Shown here: positions 1 through 9,025 of the stretch, one piece after another
Layout of the letters: every line of letters starts with the position of its first letter
How positions within the stretch are numbered: position 1 is the first letter of the stretch
Assembly: GCF_035994945.1 (NCBI RefSeq)
Contig: NZ_CP108677.1
Span: forward strand, 4,898,001-4,962,000
DNA length: 64,000 nt
DNA from: Streptomyces sp. NBC_01216
GTDB taxonomy: Bacteria; Actinomycetota; Actinomycetes; Streptomycetales; Streptomycetaceae
Reading direction: 5' to 3'
Translations under genes and position numbers: made by a program
The notes under the pieces: model-generated
Told to the model about the DNA's origin: nothing
Seen by the model: only the letters and a program-made list of their open reading frames with translations
Databases searched by the model: none

Positions 1-260
1 AGCTGAGCTGGCGGGACTACCCGGGCAACGCGATGTTCCTGACTCTCGGCAACCTGGAGTCGGACGGCCGGGCCGGCCTGCTCTTCCCGGACTGGCGAAC
101 GGGCACGACGCTCCAGCTGACGGGCGACGCCACCACCGACTACGGCCAGACGGAACGGACCACCCGCTTCTGTGTCCGAGAGGTCGTCGAGATCCCCCGC
201 GCCGTCCCGCTGCGCTGGTCGGATCCCGTGCACCCGCCGGCCGGCCCCCGGCCCGCCTGA
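1..260 (+). CDS. Pyridoxamine 5'-phosphate oxidase-like protein, C-terminal fragment
   Basis: The reading frame is open from base 3 and enters from outside the window, so only the last 85 or so residues are visible and no start can be given. The fragment carries GNLESDGRAGLLFPDW followed by TTLQLTG, which resembles the FMN-binding split-barrel half of pyridoxamine-phosphate-oxidase-like flavoproteins in actinobacteria. In that family the glycine/arginine-rich strand lies near the flavin phosphate. The end is proline-rich and looks disordered. The substrate cannot be inferred from this part alone. The HPP-family gene follows 72 bases downstream on the same strand and has its own ribosome binding site. 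The family call is a pattern-memory call. Confidence 0.6.
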   Translation, partial: LSWRDYPGNAMFLTLGNLESDGRAGLLFPDWRTGTTLQLTGDATTDYGQTERTTRFCVREVVEIPRAVPLRWSDPVHPPAGPRPA

Positions 261-332
261 CCCGGCGCACCGCCCGCCACGCGGCGGGCGACCCCCACCT
301 CACCCGGCCCCGCGAAGGAGACCGAGAGCCCC

Positions 333-827
333 GTGACGACCGCCCCCGCTCCCGCACGGCCACCCGCGCGCCCGCGCCTCCGGTCCGTCGCGCTGTCCAC
401 CGCCGTCAGTGTCGCCGCGCTGCTCGTGCTCGTCGCCGTCGGCGGCGTACTCGACCAGCCGCTGCTCATCCCTCCACTGGCCGCCAGTATGGCCCTGCTC
501 GCCGGGGCCCCCGAACTGCCGCTGTCACAGCCCAGGTCGGTCGTCGGCGGCCAACTCCTCTCGGCGCTCACCGGCTTCGCCGTCCTCGCCGTCGCGGGGC
601 CGGGGCTCTGGGGCGCGGCTGTCGCCGGCGGGCTCGCGCTCGGTGTCATGTCGGCGGCCCGCACCCCGCACTCGCCGGCCGCCGCCACGGCCGTGATCGT
701 CGCCCTCCAGGCACCGCCCCTCCCGGCCTTCCTCGCGCTGCTCCTGCTCGCCTCCGTCCTCCTCGTGGCCCTCGGGCTCGCCGGCGCCCGAGCGGCGGGC
801 CGCCCCTACCCGGCCTACTGGTTCTGA
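333..827 (+). CDS. HPP family integral membrane protein
   Basis: This 164-residue protein is almost entirely hydrophobic after a proline/arginine-rich start, with about four or five membrane segments (roughly residues 19-39, 44-60, 72-90, 94-110 and 127-155). It has the conserved pattern PLSQPRSVVGGQLLSA around residues 63-78 and TPHSPAAATA around 111-120. The second stretch is where the HPP signature of the family lies; here it reads HSP (113-115). The start is GTG at 333 with GAAGGAG at 314-320. Some family members have been linked to nitrite transport, but nothing here fixes a substrate. The family call is fairly safe and the function is unknown. Confidence 0.75.
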   Translation: MTTAPAPARPPARPRLRSVALSTAVSVAALLVLVAVGGVLDQPLLIPPLAASMALLAGAPELPLSQPRSVVGGQLLSALTGFAVLAVAGPGLWGAAVAGGLALGVMSAARTPHSPAAATAVIVALQAPPLPAFLALLLLASVLLVALGLAGARAAGRPYPAYWF

Positions 828-917
828 TCCCGCCCCGGGAAGCAGGAGTCGAGGGCGGCGGCCCGCCAGGGGGAATCCGGCTCGCACCCTCACGGAGAAG
901 GGTGCCCCGGAGATCCT

Positions 918-1919
918 TCAGCGGGGCAGCACGACGACATAGGCGGCGGGCTCCCGGTCCCCCGCGGCCATCAGGGCCGTACGGACCATGGTGGCCTGCT
1001 GTTCCCGGGCCTCCCGCAGCCCCCGTGGGGTGAGGTGGACGACGGTGATGCCGACGCGCTCCAACTGCTCGCGCTTGCGGGCGTGCTCGGACCACAGGGC
1101 GTCGTCGTCCTGTCGCCTGGCCCGGGTGTCCAGTTCCACCGCCACCGCCTGGTCCGGCCAGTACGCGTCCACCTCACCCAGGTGCGGGCCGCCCGGCAGC
1201 CGCAGGTCCACGTTCCACACCGGGTCGGGCAGCCCGTGCTCCCGCACCATCGCGTACAGCCGGTCCTCGGCGACCGCTCGTCCCTCGGCCAGCAGCGCGT
1301 CCACGGCCTCCACGACGTGCGGCCGGGTCAGCAGTCGCGCCCGGTTCAGTTCCCGTACCACCGGGCCCGGTTCGCAGTGCCCGCCGCGGACGGCCTCGAT
1401 GAGCAGCCGGCGCACCGTCCCGGCGTCGCTCAGTCCGGACACCGCGTCCGCGAGCGCCCACGCCACCGGTGCGACCGGAACACCGGCGATCTCCGTCGCC
1501 TCGGGCATCTCCGGGGACCGGACCACCCGGACCCAGCCGGCCGACCGCAGCCGCCGGGTGCGGGGCACCAGCACCTCGATCCGTTCGAGTCCGGCGGGCG
1601 GAGGGACGTGGGCGAAACCGTGCAGGGCGAGGGCCGCCTGCCCGGTGACCACGGCGTCCGGCCCCTGGGCCGGCACCGCGCCGGAGTGCCGCGCGTACAG
1701 GAGCGCCGCCTCCAGCCGGTCCTCGCCCGTGGGGTGCCCGGGGTGCAGCAGGAAGACCCCGGGGAGCAGCTGCTGCCAGCCCCCGCCCGGCCGGCCGTAC
1801 GCGGCGATATCGGCTCCGGTCATACCGAGCGCCCTCAGTTGCGCCGCGCAGAGCACCCGGCGGGCGTCGACCGCCGGGAAGGGGAAGGAACGGGGGGAGG
1901 TGGGGGTGTCGTGGTTCAT
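918..1919 (-). CDS. AbiEi antitoxin-like protein with C-terminal nuclease-like domain
   Basis: This 333-residue protein has an N-terminal region (about 20-60) resembling the winged-helix start of AbiEi-type antitoxins, including RALGMTGADIAAYGR, where such proteins bind DNA. A middle domain runs to about 220. The C-terminal part contains GEVDAYWPDQAVAVELD followed by a basic helix and GITVVHLTP. That order (acidic residue, strand, E-x-D, helix, hydrophobic strand) is typical of DUF559/VSR-like PD-(D/E)xK folds. No AbiEii-type toxin lies next to it; neighbours are an HPP protein (convergent) and pepN. Such solitary genes are frequent in actinobacteria and may be regulators or nucleases rather than half of a toxin-antitoxin pair. 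The ATG start has only a weak ribosome binding site. Confidence 0.6.
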   Translation of the reverse strand: MNHDTPTSPRSFPFPAVDARRVLCAAQLRALGMTGADIAAYGRPGGGWQQLLPGVFLLHPGHPTGEDRLEAALLYARHSGAVPAQGPDAVVTGQAALALHGFAHVPPPAGLERIEVLVPRTRRLRSAGWVRVVRSPEMPEATEIAGVPVAPVAWALADAVSGLSDAGTVRRLLIEAVRGGHCEPGPVVRELNRARLLTRPHVVEAVDALLAEGRAVAEDRLYAMVREHGLPDPVWNVDLRLPGGPHLGEVDAYWPDQAVAVELDTRARRQDDDALWSEHARKREQLERVGITVVHLTPRGLREAREQQATMVRTALMAAGDREPAAYVVVLPR

Positions 1920-2038
1920 GCTGGGGGTCTTCCGCCGCCCCCGGCCGCGCTAACCGCTGTGACGATCCCGTCGACATTTCGGGACGAGCTCGTCCTCAAG
2001 CGGGCGCGTCCTGGGCCGAAGGCCCCTCACGCCTCACG

Positions 2039-2080
2039 CGGACGGCCCCGGGCCCGCCCACGCGTTCCGGGGGCCGTCCG
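2039..2080 (-). terminator. Hairpin downstream of pepN
   Basis: An 11-base-pair stem (2039-2049 with 2070-2080) and a 20-base loop lie 15 bases past the pepN stop codon. It looks like a GC-type intrinsic terminator without a U-tract, as is usual in Streptomyces. Confidence 0.55.
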
Positions 2081-2094
2081 CCGGCGGGCCGCCG

Positions 2095-4686
2095 CTACCG
2101 CGCGCGGCCGTCGCACGCCTGGGCGCGCAGGGCGCGGGCCAGGTCGTCGCGCGCCTCCAGGACCAGCCGGCGCAGCGCCGGCGCGGCCGACTCGTGCCCC
2201 GTCAGCCAGGCGTCCGCCGCCGCGAGCGTCTCCTCGCTGTCCTGAAGACCCGGGAAGAGACCGCGGACCACGTCCATGCCGATCTGGATCGAGCGCTCCT
2301 CCCACAGTCGTTCGATCGCCGCGAAGTACTTCGGCGCGTACGGCGCGATCAGCTCGCGCTGCGAGGACTGGACGAAGCCCGAGATCGTCGCCTCCACCAG
2401 GGCGTTCGAGAGCATGTCCGACTCGACGACCTGCGCCCATGCCTGCGCCTTGACCGCGGCGGAGGGGCGGGCCGCCAGGCAGCGCACCTGGTGGCGCTTG
2501 CCGGTCGCCGTGTCGTCCCGCGACAGCTCCTCGTCGATCCGGGTCTCATCGGCGCGGCCGTGCGCCGCCAGCGGCGCCAAGAGGGCCCAGCGCAGCTCCT
2601 GGTCGACGTCGAGCCCGTCGATCTTCGCCGTGCCGTCGAGCAGACCTTCCAGGAGTCGGAAGTCCGCGTCGGTGGTGGCGGTGGCGGCGAGGAAGCGAGC
2701 CCAGGTGAGCTGGTGCTCGCTGCCCGGTTCGGCCAGCCGCAGCTCGCGCAGCCCGCCCTCGGCCAGCAGCCGGCCGCCCTCCGGGCGCCAGTCGGCCGCG
2801 GCGTAGTGCGTGACGGCGGACTGCGCCCAGGCGTGCACCATCTGGAGGACGCCGATGTCCGTCTCGCGGCCCGCGAAGTCCAGGACGGTCGCGACGAAGT
2901 CCCGGGCGGGCATCAGCCCGTCGCGGGTCAGGTTCCACAACGCCGACCAGCACAGGGCGCGCGCCAGCGGGTCCGTCATGTCGCCGAGGTGGGCGCGCAG
3001 CGTGGCCAGCGACCCCTCGTCGAAGCGGATCTTGCAGTAGGTCAGGTCGTCGTCGTTGACCAGGACGAGCGCGGGCCGTTCCTCGCCCACGAGCCCGGTC
3101 ACCGCCGTGCGCACGCCGGTGATGTCGGCCTCGGCCCGCGCGTACCGCACCAGCTCGCCCTCGGTCGACAGCCGGTACAGGCCGACCGCGGCCCGGTGTG
3201 GGCGGAGCTCCTCGCCGTCCTGGACGACGGCCAGTTCGGTGATCCTGCCGTCCGCGTCGTACGTCACCTCGGGCGTCAGCGCGTTGACCCCGGAGGTCTG
3301 GAGCCAGGAACGGGACCACGCCTTCATGTCGCGGCCGGAGGTCTCCTCCAGGACGGACAGCAGGTCGGCCAGGCGCGTGTTCCCGTAGGCGTGGCGCTTG
3401 AAGTAGCGGCGCGCGCCCTCCAGGAACGCGTCCCGGCCCGCGTACGCCACCAGTTGCTTGAGGACCGAGGCGCCCTTGGCGTAGGTGATGCCGTCGAAGT
3501 TCAGCTTGGCGTCCTCCAGGTCACGGATGTCGGCCGTGATCGGATGGGTGGACGGCAGCTGGTCGGCCCGGTAGGCCCACGCCTTGCGGTTGTTGGCGAA
3601 GGTCACCCAGCTGTTGGTGAAGCGGGTCGCCTCGGCCAGCGAGAACGAGCCCATGAAGTCCGCGAAGGACTCCTTCAGCCACAGGTCGTCCCACCACACC
3701 ATGGTGACCAGGTCGCCGAACCACATGTGCGCCATCTCGTGCAGGATGACGTTCGCCCGGCGCTCGTACGCCGCCTGGGTGACCTTGCCCCGGTAGATGT
3801 ACTCCTCGCGGAAGGTCACCATGCCCGGGTTCTCCATCGCGCCGAGGTTGTACTCGGGGACGAATGCCTGATCGTACTTCCCGAAGGGGTACGGGTAGTC
3901 GAAGTTGTCGTGGAAGAAGTCGAAACCCTGCTTGGTGACCAGGAAGACGTCGTCCGCGTCGAAGTGCCGGGCGAGGCCCTTGCGGCACATCGCGCCGAGC
4001 GGGATCTCCAGCTCGGTCCCGTCCGCCAGCGTCCGCCGGTAGGTGTCGGTGACGTGGTGGTAGGGCCCGGCGACGACACAGGTGATGTACGTGGAGATCG
4101 GCTCCGTCTCCGCGAACCGCCACACCGTGCCGTGCCCGCGCGTGTCGTCCGCGTCCTCCCGTACCCGCTCGCCGACGCCGTTGCTCCACACCGTCCAGCC
4201 CTCGGGGGCGGTCACCTCGAACCGGTAGGGCGCCTTGAGGTCCGGCTGCTCGAAGTTCGCGTACACCCGGCGGGCGTCGGCGGGCTCGTACTGCGTGTAG
4301 AGGTAGACCTCGCCGTCCTCGGGGTCGACGAAGCGGTGCATGCCCTCGCCGGTCCGGCTGTAGGCGCACCGCGCGTCCACCACCAGGACGTTCTCGTCGG
4401 CCAGGCCGTCCAGCGCGATCCGCGCGCCGTCGAAGACGAGGGACGGGTCGAGCGCGCGGCCGTTCAGCTCCACCGCGTCCACGGCCGGCGCGATCAGGTC
4501 CACGAAGGTGGCCGCGCCCGTGCCTGTACGACGGAAGCGGATCGTCGTCACCGAGCGGAAGGTCCGCACCTCGTCCGCGCACTCGCCGACGGCCGAGCGC
4601 AGGTCGAGGGACACCTCGTACGCGTCGACGGTCAGCAGCTCGGCCCGCTCGCGGGCCTCGTCGCGGGACAGATTCTCTCCGGGCAC
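2095..4686 (-). CDS. pepN: Aminopeptidase N (M1 family zinc metallopeptidase)
   Basis: This is a zinc exopeptidase of 863 residues that removes N-terminal amino acids from peptides in the cytoplasm. The M1 hallmarks are present in order: the exopeptidase motif GAMEN at 282-286, the zinc motif HEMAH at 316-320, and the third ligand Glu339 in WLKESFADF. The C-terminal half fits the helical ERAP1-like domain. Length and the opening residues PGENLSRDEARERA match Streptomyces PepN as I remember it. I chose GTG at 4686 because GAAGGAG precedes it by five to six bases; an earlier in-frame start at 4731 would add 15 residues that do not look like the family. It is divergent from the DsbA-fold gene, with 144 bases between them. 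Confidence 0.95.
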   Translation of the reverse strand: MPGENLSRDEARERAELLTVDAYEVSLDLRSAVGECADEVRTFRSVTTIRFRRTGTGAATFVDLIAPAVDAVELNGRALDPSLVFDGARIALDGLADENVLVVDARCAYSRTGEGMHRFVDPEDGEVYLYTQYEPADARRVYANFEQPDLKAPYRFEVTAPEGWTVWSNGVGERVREDADDTRGHGTVWRFAETEPISTYITCVVAGPYHHVTDTYRRTLADGTELEIPLGAMCRKGLARHFDADDVFLVTKQGFDFFHDNFDYPYPFGKYDQAFVPEYNLGAMENPGMVTFREEYIYRGKVTQAAYERRANVILHEMAHMWFGDLVTMVWWDDLWLKESFADFMGSFSLAEATRFTNSWVTFANNRKAWAYRADQLPSTHPITADIRDLEDAKLNFDGITYAKGASVLKQLVAYAGRDAFLEGARRYFKRHAYGNTRLADLLSVLEETSGRDMKAWSRSWLQTSGVNALTPEVTYDADGRITELAVVQDGEELRPHRAAVGLYRLSTEGELVRYARAEADITGVRTAVTGLVGEERPALVLVNDDDLTYCKIRFDEGSLATLRAHLGDMTDPLARALCWSALWNLTRDGLMPARDFVATVLDFAGRETDIGVLQMVHAWAQSAVTHYAAADWRPEGGRLLAEGGLRELRLAEPGSEHQLTWARFLAATATTDADFRLLEGLLDGTAKIDGLDVDQELRWALLAPLAAHGRADETRIDEELSRDDTATGKRHQVRCLAARPSAAVKAQAWAQVVESDMLSNALVEATISGFVQSSQRELIAPYAPKYFAAIERLWEERSIQIGMDVVRGLFPGLQDSEETLAAADAWLTGHESAAPALRRLVLEARDDLARALRAQACDGRAR

Positions 4687-4830
4687 GGGCACTCCTTCGT
4701 GGCACGTTCGAAACAGCACCGATCCTCCCATGTGCGGCTGTCGCCCGGCGCACGGGGAATGTCCTCGGCGGCGCGTGGCGTTGCCTCACCGGCGCACGTG
4801 TCCGTCAGATAGCCGTCCACGAGGAGTGAC

Positions 4831-5466
4831 ATGTCCGAGAGCAGGACCACCGCCGACTTCTGGTTCGACCCGCTGTGCCCCTGGGCCTGGATGACCTCCC
4901 GCTGGATGCTGGAGGTGGAGAAGGTGCGTCCGGTGGACGTCCGCTGGAAGGTCATGAGCCTGGCGGTGCTCAACGAGAACCGGCTGGACGAGGTCCCACC
5001 GGAGTACCGCGAGATGCTGGAGACCCAGGCGTGGGGGCCGGTGCGCGTGGTGACGGCGGCCCAGCGGCTGCACGGCGACGAGGTCGTCGGCAAGCTGTAC
5101 ACCGCACTCGGCACCCGCTTCCACAACGACGGCGAGGGCCCGACCCGTGAGGCCATCGTCGGCGCGCTCGCCGACGCGGGCCTGCCGGCCGAGCTGGCCG
5201 ACTACGCCGACCAGGACGTCTACGACGCCGAGTTGCGCGCCTCCCACAAGGAGGGGATCGACAAGGTCGGCCAGGATGTCGGCACGCCGGTCATCTCCGT
5301 GCCCGGCTCGGACGGCGACGAGGTCGCCTTCTTCGGCCCGGTGGTCACCCCGACGCCGCGCGGCGAGGCCGCGGCCCGGCTGTGGGACGGCACGCTGCTC
5401 GTGGCGGCGACGCCCGGCTTCTACGAGATCAAGCGCACCCGCACGGCGGCACCCAGCTTCGAGTAG
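4831..5466 (+). CDS. DsbA-fold oxidoreductase, mycothiol-dependent nitroreductase (Rv2466c) type
   Basis: This 211-residue thioredoxin/DsbA-fold protein opens with ADFWFDPLCPWAWMTSRW, the active-site region of the Rv2466c type of mycothiol-dependent reductases. The cis-proline end of the fold is visible as VGTPVISVPG. The redox motif is C16-P-W-A19: the second cysteine found in the mycobacterial enzyme (CPWC) is alanine here, so chemistry would have to be one-cysteine, with mycothiol as the resolving thiol. That is inference. The ATG start has GAGGAG at 4819-4824. A perfect hairpin 95 bases downstream ends the unit. Confidence 0.8.
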   Translation: MSESRTTADFWFDPLCPWAWMTSRWMLEVEKVRPVDVRWKVMSLAVLNENRLDEVPPEYREMLETQAWGPVRVVTAAQRLHGDEVVGKLYTALGTRFHNDGEGPTREAIVGALADAGLPAELADYADQDVYDAELRASHKEGIDKVGQDVGTPVISVPGSDGDEVAFFGPVVTPTPRGEAAARLWDGTLLVAATPGFYEIKRTRTAAPSFE

Positions 5467-5560
5467 CCCGCCTGCCGCCGGGCCGGATGCCCGCGCCGGG
5501 GCCCGCAGCCCGCGCCCGGCCCTCGTCGAAACGGCCGGGCGGTCCGCACCCGCGCAGCGA

Positions 5561-5595
5561 AGAACCCCCGTGATTCACGTCATCACGGGGGTTCT
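5561..5595. terminator. Bidirectional hairpin between the DsbA-fold gene and sodF
   Basis: A perfect 14-base-pair stem (5561-5574 with 5582-5595) with a 7-base loop lies between two convergent genes. It carries A-rich sequence on one side and TTCTCC on the other, so it can stop transcription from both. Confidence 0.85.
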
Positions 5596-5659
5596 CCGTC
5601 ATTCCGTCCGCCACGCGAAGGCTGAGAAGACGATCACGAGCAGGACGACTGGGGGCCGA

Positions 5660-6304
5660 TCAGAAGGAGATCAGCGGGACGGAGGCCCTGGCCGCCTGGT
5701 AGCGCTTGTTCACGTCCTGCCAGTCGACGACCTGCCACATGGCCTCGATGAAGTCCACCTTCTGGTTCTTGTACTGAAGGTAGAACGCGTGCTCCCAGGC
5801 GTCGAAGACCAGGATGGGCACCGATCCCTGGCCGACGTTGCCCTGGTGGTCGTAGACCTGTTCGACGATCAGCCGGCCGCTGACCGGCTCGTAGGCGAGG
5901 ACGCCCCAGCCGGACCCCTGCGTGGTGGCCGAGGCCTTGGTCAGCTGGGACTTGAACTTCGTGAACGAGCCGAAGGACTCGGCGAGCGCGTCGGCGAGCT
6001 CGCCGACCCCGTCGGCGGCCAGCGGCTCGCCGCCGCCGCCGTCCTTCGGGCTGTTCATGTTGTTCCAGTAGATGCTGTGCAGGATGTGTCCGGACAGGTG
6101 GAACGCGAGGTTCTTCTCCAGGCCGTTGACGGCACCCCACGCGTCCTTCTCGCGTGCCTCTTCCAGCTGCTCCAGGGTGTCGTTCGCACCCTTGACGTAG
6201 GCGGCGTGGTGCTTGTCGTGGTGCAGCTCGATGATCTGCGGATTGATCACCGGCTCCAGCGCCGCGTAGTCGTAGGGCAGTTCCGGAAGTGTGTAGATCG
6301 CCAT
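5660..6304 (-). CDS. sodF: Superoxide dismutase, Fe/Mn family (SodF-like)
   Basis: This cytoplasmic enzyme of 214 residues converts superoxide to oxygen and hydrogen peroxide. Metal ligands of the Fe/Mn family are recognisable: His28 in ELHHDKHH, His76 in HILHSIYW, and Asp168 and His172 in [11 protein letters not shown]. The ATG at 6304 has GAGAGG eight bases upstream. I call it iron type because of the operator: a near-perfect Nur box covers the putative -10 element, and in S. coelicolor nickel-bound Nur represses the iron enzyme gene when the nickel enzyme can be used. Fe versus Mn cannot be settled from the protein alone. Hairpins flank the gene on both sides, so it is transcribed alone. 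Confidence 0.92.
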   Translation of the reverse strand: MAIYTLPELPYDYAALEPVINPQIIELHHDKHHAAYVKGANDTLEQLEEAREKDAWGAVNGLEKNLAFHLSGHILHSIYWNNMNSPKDGGGGEPLAADGVGELADALAESFGSFTKFKSQLTKASATTQGSGWGVLAYEPVSGRLIVEQVYDHQGNVGQGSVPILVFDAWEHAFYLQYKNQKVDFIEAMWQVVDWQDVNKRYQAARASVPLISF

Positions 6305-6332
6305 GTGCCGAGCCTCTCGCCGCTTCTGCTTA

Positions 6333-6349
6333 TTGCAATCTATATGCAA
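6333..6349. promoter_or_regulatory. Nur-type operator overlapping the sodF promoter
   Basis: TTGCAA-N5-ATGCAA spans 6333-6349, one base off the remembered Nur consensus tTGCaa-N5-ttGCAA. A likely -10 for sodF, TAGATT on the minus strand (6342-6337), lies inside the box. Binding of nickel-loaded Nur would block the promoter. The regulator gene is not in the window. Confidence 0.8.
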
Positions 6350-6420
6350 GTGCAGGCTAGCAGCAGTAAGGGTGCCCGGCCGGTCGGCCCTCCGGCCGGG
6401 CACCGACGTCCCCCGGATAC

Positions 6421-6462
6421 GGCACGAACCCCCGGACCGAAGGCGGTCCGGGGGTTCGTGCC
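6421..6462 (-). terminator. Perfect hairpin ending the permease gene
   Basis: An 18-base-pair perfect stem (6421-6438 with 6445-6462) with a 6-base loop begins 18 bases past the permease stop codon. It separates that gene from the sodF promoter, which reads in the same direction. Confidence 0.85.
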
Positions 6463-6479
6463 GGCGGGGGGCGGCGGAT

Positions 6480-7895
6480 TCAGGAAGCGCGGCCCACGGC
6501 CTTCTGGCGCACCAGACCGACGGCCGCGAGCAGCAGCGTCAGCCCGCCCGTCCAGTACAACTGCACGCGGGTGCCCTCCTCGCGGGCCATCAGGAAGAAG
6601 ATGACCGCCATGCCGGCCAGCGCCAACCACGTCAGCACCGGGTACGCCCACATCCGCACCACCAGTTTCTCCGGTGCCTCGCGCTCGGTCCGGCGGCGCA
6701 GCACCAGCTGTGAGACGGCGATGAAGAACCAGACGACGAGGATGATCGCGCCGATGGTGTTCAGCAGCCAGAGGAAGATGTCGTCCGGCCGCCAGTAGCT
6801 GAGCAGCACGCAGCCGAAACCGAAGACCGAGGAGACGAGCACGGCGGGACGCGGCACTCCGCCGTACTTCCGGCCCAGCGACTTCGGGCCCTGGCCGCGG
6901 TCGACCAGCGAGCAGGCCATCCGGGAGGCGCCGTAGACGTTGGCGTTCATCGCCGAGAGCAGCGCGACCAGCACCACCGCGTTCATGATCTGACCGGCCG
7001 CCGGGATGCCCAGGTGATCCAGGGTGGCGACGTACGGGCCCCGCTCGACGACCGCCTCGTCGCCCCACGGTACGAGGGTGACGATGACCGCCATCGAGCC
7101 GATGTAGAAGACGGCGATGCGCCACATCGCCGTCCTGACCGCCTTGGCGACACCGCGCACGGGGTGCTCGGACTCGGCCGCCGCGATGGTCACCGTCTCC
7201 AGCCCGCCGTACGCGAACACGGACGCGAGCAGACCCACGATCAGGCCCTCGGAGCCGTTCGGGAAGAACCCGCCGTCACCGGTCAGGTTCGTGGTGCCCG
7301 GCGCGTCCGAGCCCGGCAGTACGCCCACGATGGCCAGGACGCCGATTCCGAGGAAGAGGACGATCGCCCCGACCTTCAGGGTGGCGAACCAGAACTCGAA
7401 CTCGCCGAAGTTCTTCACCGCCGCCAGGTTCGTCGCGCAGAACACCAGCATGAACAGGGCCACCCAAGCCCACTCCGGCGTGCCGGGCAGCCAGCCGGTC
7501 ATGATCTTCGCGGCGCCGATGCCCTCCAGGCCGACCGCCACGCACAGCAGGAACCAGAAGGACCAGCCCGCCGTGAAACCGGCCCACGGGCCGATGGCCC
7601 GCTCGGCGTGGACGGAGAAGGAGCCGGACGCCGGGTTCGCCGCGGACATCTCGCCCAGCATGCGCATCACGAGCATGACGAGGAGGCCCGAGATCGCGTA
7701 GGCGACCACGATCGAGGGGCCGGCCGCCGCGATGCCGGCACCGGAGCCGACGAAGAGACCGGCACCGATCACACCGCCGAGGGCGATCATCGAGAGATGG
7801 CGCTGCTTGAGTCCGTGTGTGAGCCCGCTCGGTGAGGTCGCGCCGTCGTCCTTGCGGTCGGCGGGCGCGGGCGCGGGCGCGGTGGTCCGTGACAT
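6480..7895 (-). CDS. APC-superfamily amino-acid permease (AAT family)
   Basis: This polytopic membrane protein of 471 residues has about twelve membrane segments. The start of the first segment, [20 protein letters not shown], is the amino-acid/proton symporter signature with the unwound GxIGxGLF substrate-binding helix. A short cytoplasmic N-terminus, rich in alanine and proline, precedes it. The family imports amino acids such as GABA, aromatic or branched residues; the substrate is not readable here. I use ATG 7895, which has a weak AGGG-containing site; a GTG at 7958 would add 21 residues but has no ribosome binding site. A -10-like TACCCT (7923-7918) lies 22 bases upstream of the ATG. 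The gene stands alone between a terminator and a long intergenic space. Confidence 0.85.
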   Translation of the reverse strand: MSRTTAPAPAPADRKDDGATSPSGLTHGLKQRHLSMIALGGVIGAGLFVGSGAGIAAAGPSIVVAYAISGLLVMLVMRMLGEMSAANPASGSFSVHAERAIGPWAGFTAGWSFWFLLCVAVGLEGIGAAKIMTGWLPGTPEWAWVALFMLVFCATNLAAVKNFGEFEFWFATLKVGAIVLFLGIGVLAIVGVLPGSDAPGTTNLTGDGGFFPNGSEGLIVGLLASVFAYGGLETVTIAAAESEHPVRGVAKAVRTAMWRIAVFYIGSMAVIVTLVPWGDEAVVERGPYVATLDHLGIPAAGQIMNAVVLVALLSAMNANVYGASRMACSLVDRGQGPKSLGRKYGGVPRPAVLVSSVFGFGCVLLSYWRPDDIFLWLLNTIGAIILVVWFFIAVSQLVLRRRTEREAPEKLVVRMWAYPVLTWLALAGMAVIFFLMAREEGTRVQLYWTGGLTLLLAAVGLVRQKAVGRAS

Positions 7896-8401
7896 GGGCC
7901 GCCCTGTTCGTTGACTGAGGGTAGGAACCGCCACAGTCTGGGTGGCCACACCGCTCACAAGGAACGAATGTCCGCTATACGGTCACTATCTTCACGGAAT
8001 GTGAACGGACGTGACCCCGTCGTGTCCCGTGCCCCGCGCCTGCGCCAAGGGAGGGGCTTCGGAGAAGGGGTGTCGGTCCGGAGCCGTCATGCGACGGGAT
8101 GTGGCCGGCGAGTCGGCGAGCCGGTCGCGGGAATCCAGGGTTCGGGCACGCGTTTATGGAGACCCCACAGTCTCCCCATCGGGAACGCCTCAGAGCAAAA
8201 CGGACCTCTCGCCAAGGACTGCCCGTGACGAGCGTCACGCGACACGCGGGCGAGCCGCCCCGTCTTGTCCGTTCCCGACGAAGAGCCCGCCCCTCGCTTG
8301 TGGACCGCTGACGGTGATCGGACGCTCACTCCTCGACTACGGTCGATCCGTCCGGCCCTTCCCCCGGCCTTCGCACGGGGGCCCAAGCCCGCGGAGTACC
8401 G
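7896..8401. other. Intergenic region between the permease and bioY
   Basis: I see no convincing gene in these 506 bases. The region holds the divergent control sequences of the two neighbours: a -10-like TACCCT for the permease (7923-7918), an operator-like dyad at 8224-8239, and a -10-like TACGGT (8338-8343) that would give bioY a leader of about 50 bases. Confidence 0.6.
8224..8239. promoter_or_regulatory. Operator-like dyad upstream of bioY
   Basis: CGTGACG-AG-CGTCACG is a perfect palindrome with 7-base arms and a 2-base centre, about 100 bases upstream of the proposed bioY -10. The shape suits a dimeric regulator. I cannot name the protein; it does not look like a biotin-operon BirA site. 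Confidence 0.35.
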
Positions 8402-9025
8402 ATGACCACCGCTGTCGCCCCCGTCCGTCCCCTCCACGCGGGGACGGTCCTCGCCGACCTGCTGCCCTCGCCCCGGGTCTTCGCACGCGAGGCCGCCTCC
8501 AGCCGGGCGCGCGACATCGCCCTCGTCGTCGGCGGCGCCGCCCTCACCGGCATCGCCGCGCAGATCGCCGTCCCCGTCCCCGGCTCCCCGGTACCCGTCT
8601 CCGGCCAGACCTTCGCCGCCCTCCTCGTCGGCTCCGCGCTCGGCGCCCGCCGCGGTCTCCTCTCCCTCGCCCTGTACGCGGTCGCCGGCGTGGCCGGCAT
8701 GCCCTGGTTCGCGCAGGGCGCCTCGGGCTGGTCGATGCCCTCCTTCGGCTACATCCTCGGCATGCTGCTCGCCGCCGGTCTGGCCGGCGCCCTCGCCCGC
8801 CGTGGCGCCGACCGTTCGGTGCCGCGCACGGCCGCCACGATGGTGCTCGGCTCCCTGGTCATCTACGCGGTGGGCGTCCCCTACCTGGCCCTCGCCACCG
8901 GCATGTCCCTGTCCCAGGCGGTCGCGGCCGGCCTGACCCCGTTCCTGATCGGCGACGCGCTCAAGGCCGCACTGGCCATGGGGCTGCTGCCCGCCGCCTG
9001 GAAGCTCGCCGGCCACCGGGCCTGA
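8402..9025 (+). CDS. bioY: Biotin transporter BioY (ECF S component)
   Basis: This 207-residue membrane protein has about six segments and is the biotin-binding S component of an energy-coupling-factor transporter. Family features are visible: VPVPGSPVPVSGQTFAALL before the second segment, GARRGLLSLALYAVAGVAGMP, and FGYILGMLLAAGLAGALA, all close to BioY proteins I remember. No EcfA/EcfT partners lie beside it, so it either uses shared ones elsewhere or works alone. The ATG start has GGAG at 8393-8396, five bases away. Its stop codon lies inside the arm of a hairpin that recurs after clpX and galE. Confidence 0.9.
   Translation: MTTAVAPVRPLHAGTVLADLLPSPRVFAREAASSRARDIALVVGGAALTGIAAQIAVPVPGSPVPVSGQTFAALLVGSALGARRGLLSLALYAVAGVAGMPWFAQGASGWSMPSFGYILGMLLAAGLAGALARRGADRSVPRTAATMVLGSLVIYAVGVPYLALATGMSLSQAVAAGLTPFLIGDALKAALAMGLLPAAWKLAGHRA

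Noticed and set aside
2194..4812. A long open frame opposite pepN, and similar ones opposite valS/folC and pbp2/rodA
   Set aside because: These are also antisense shadows, with no family motifs and the wrong codon bias.
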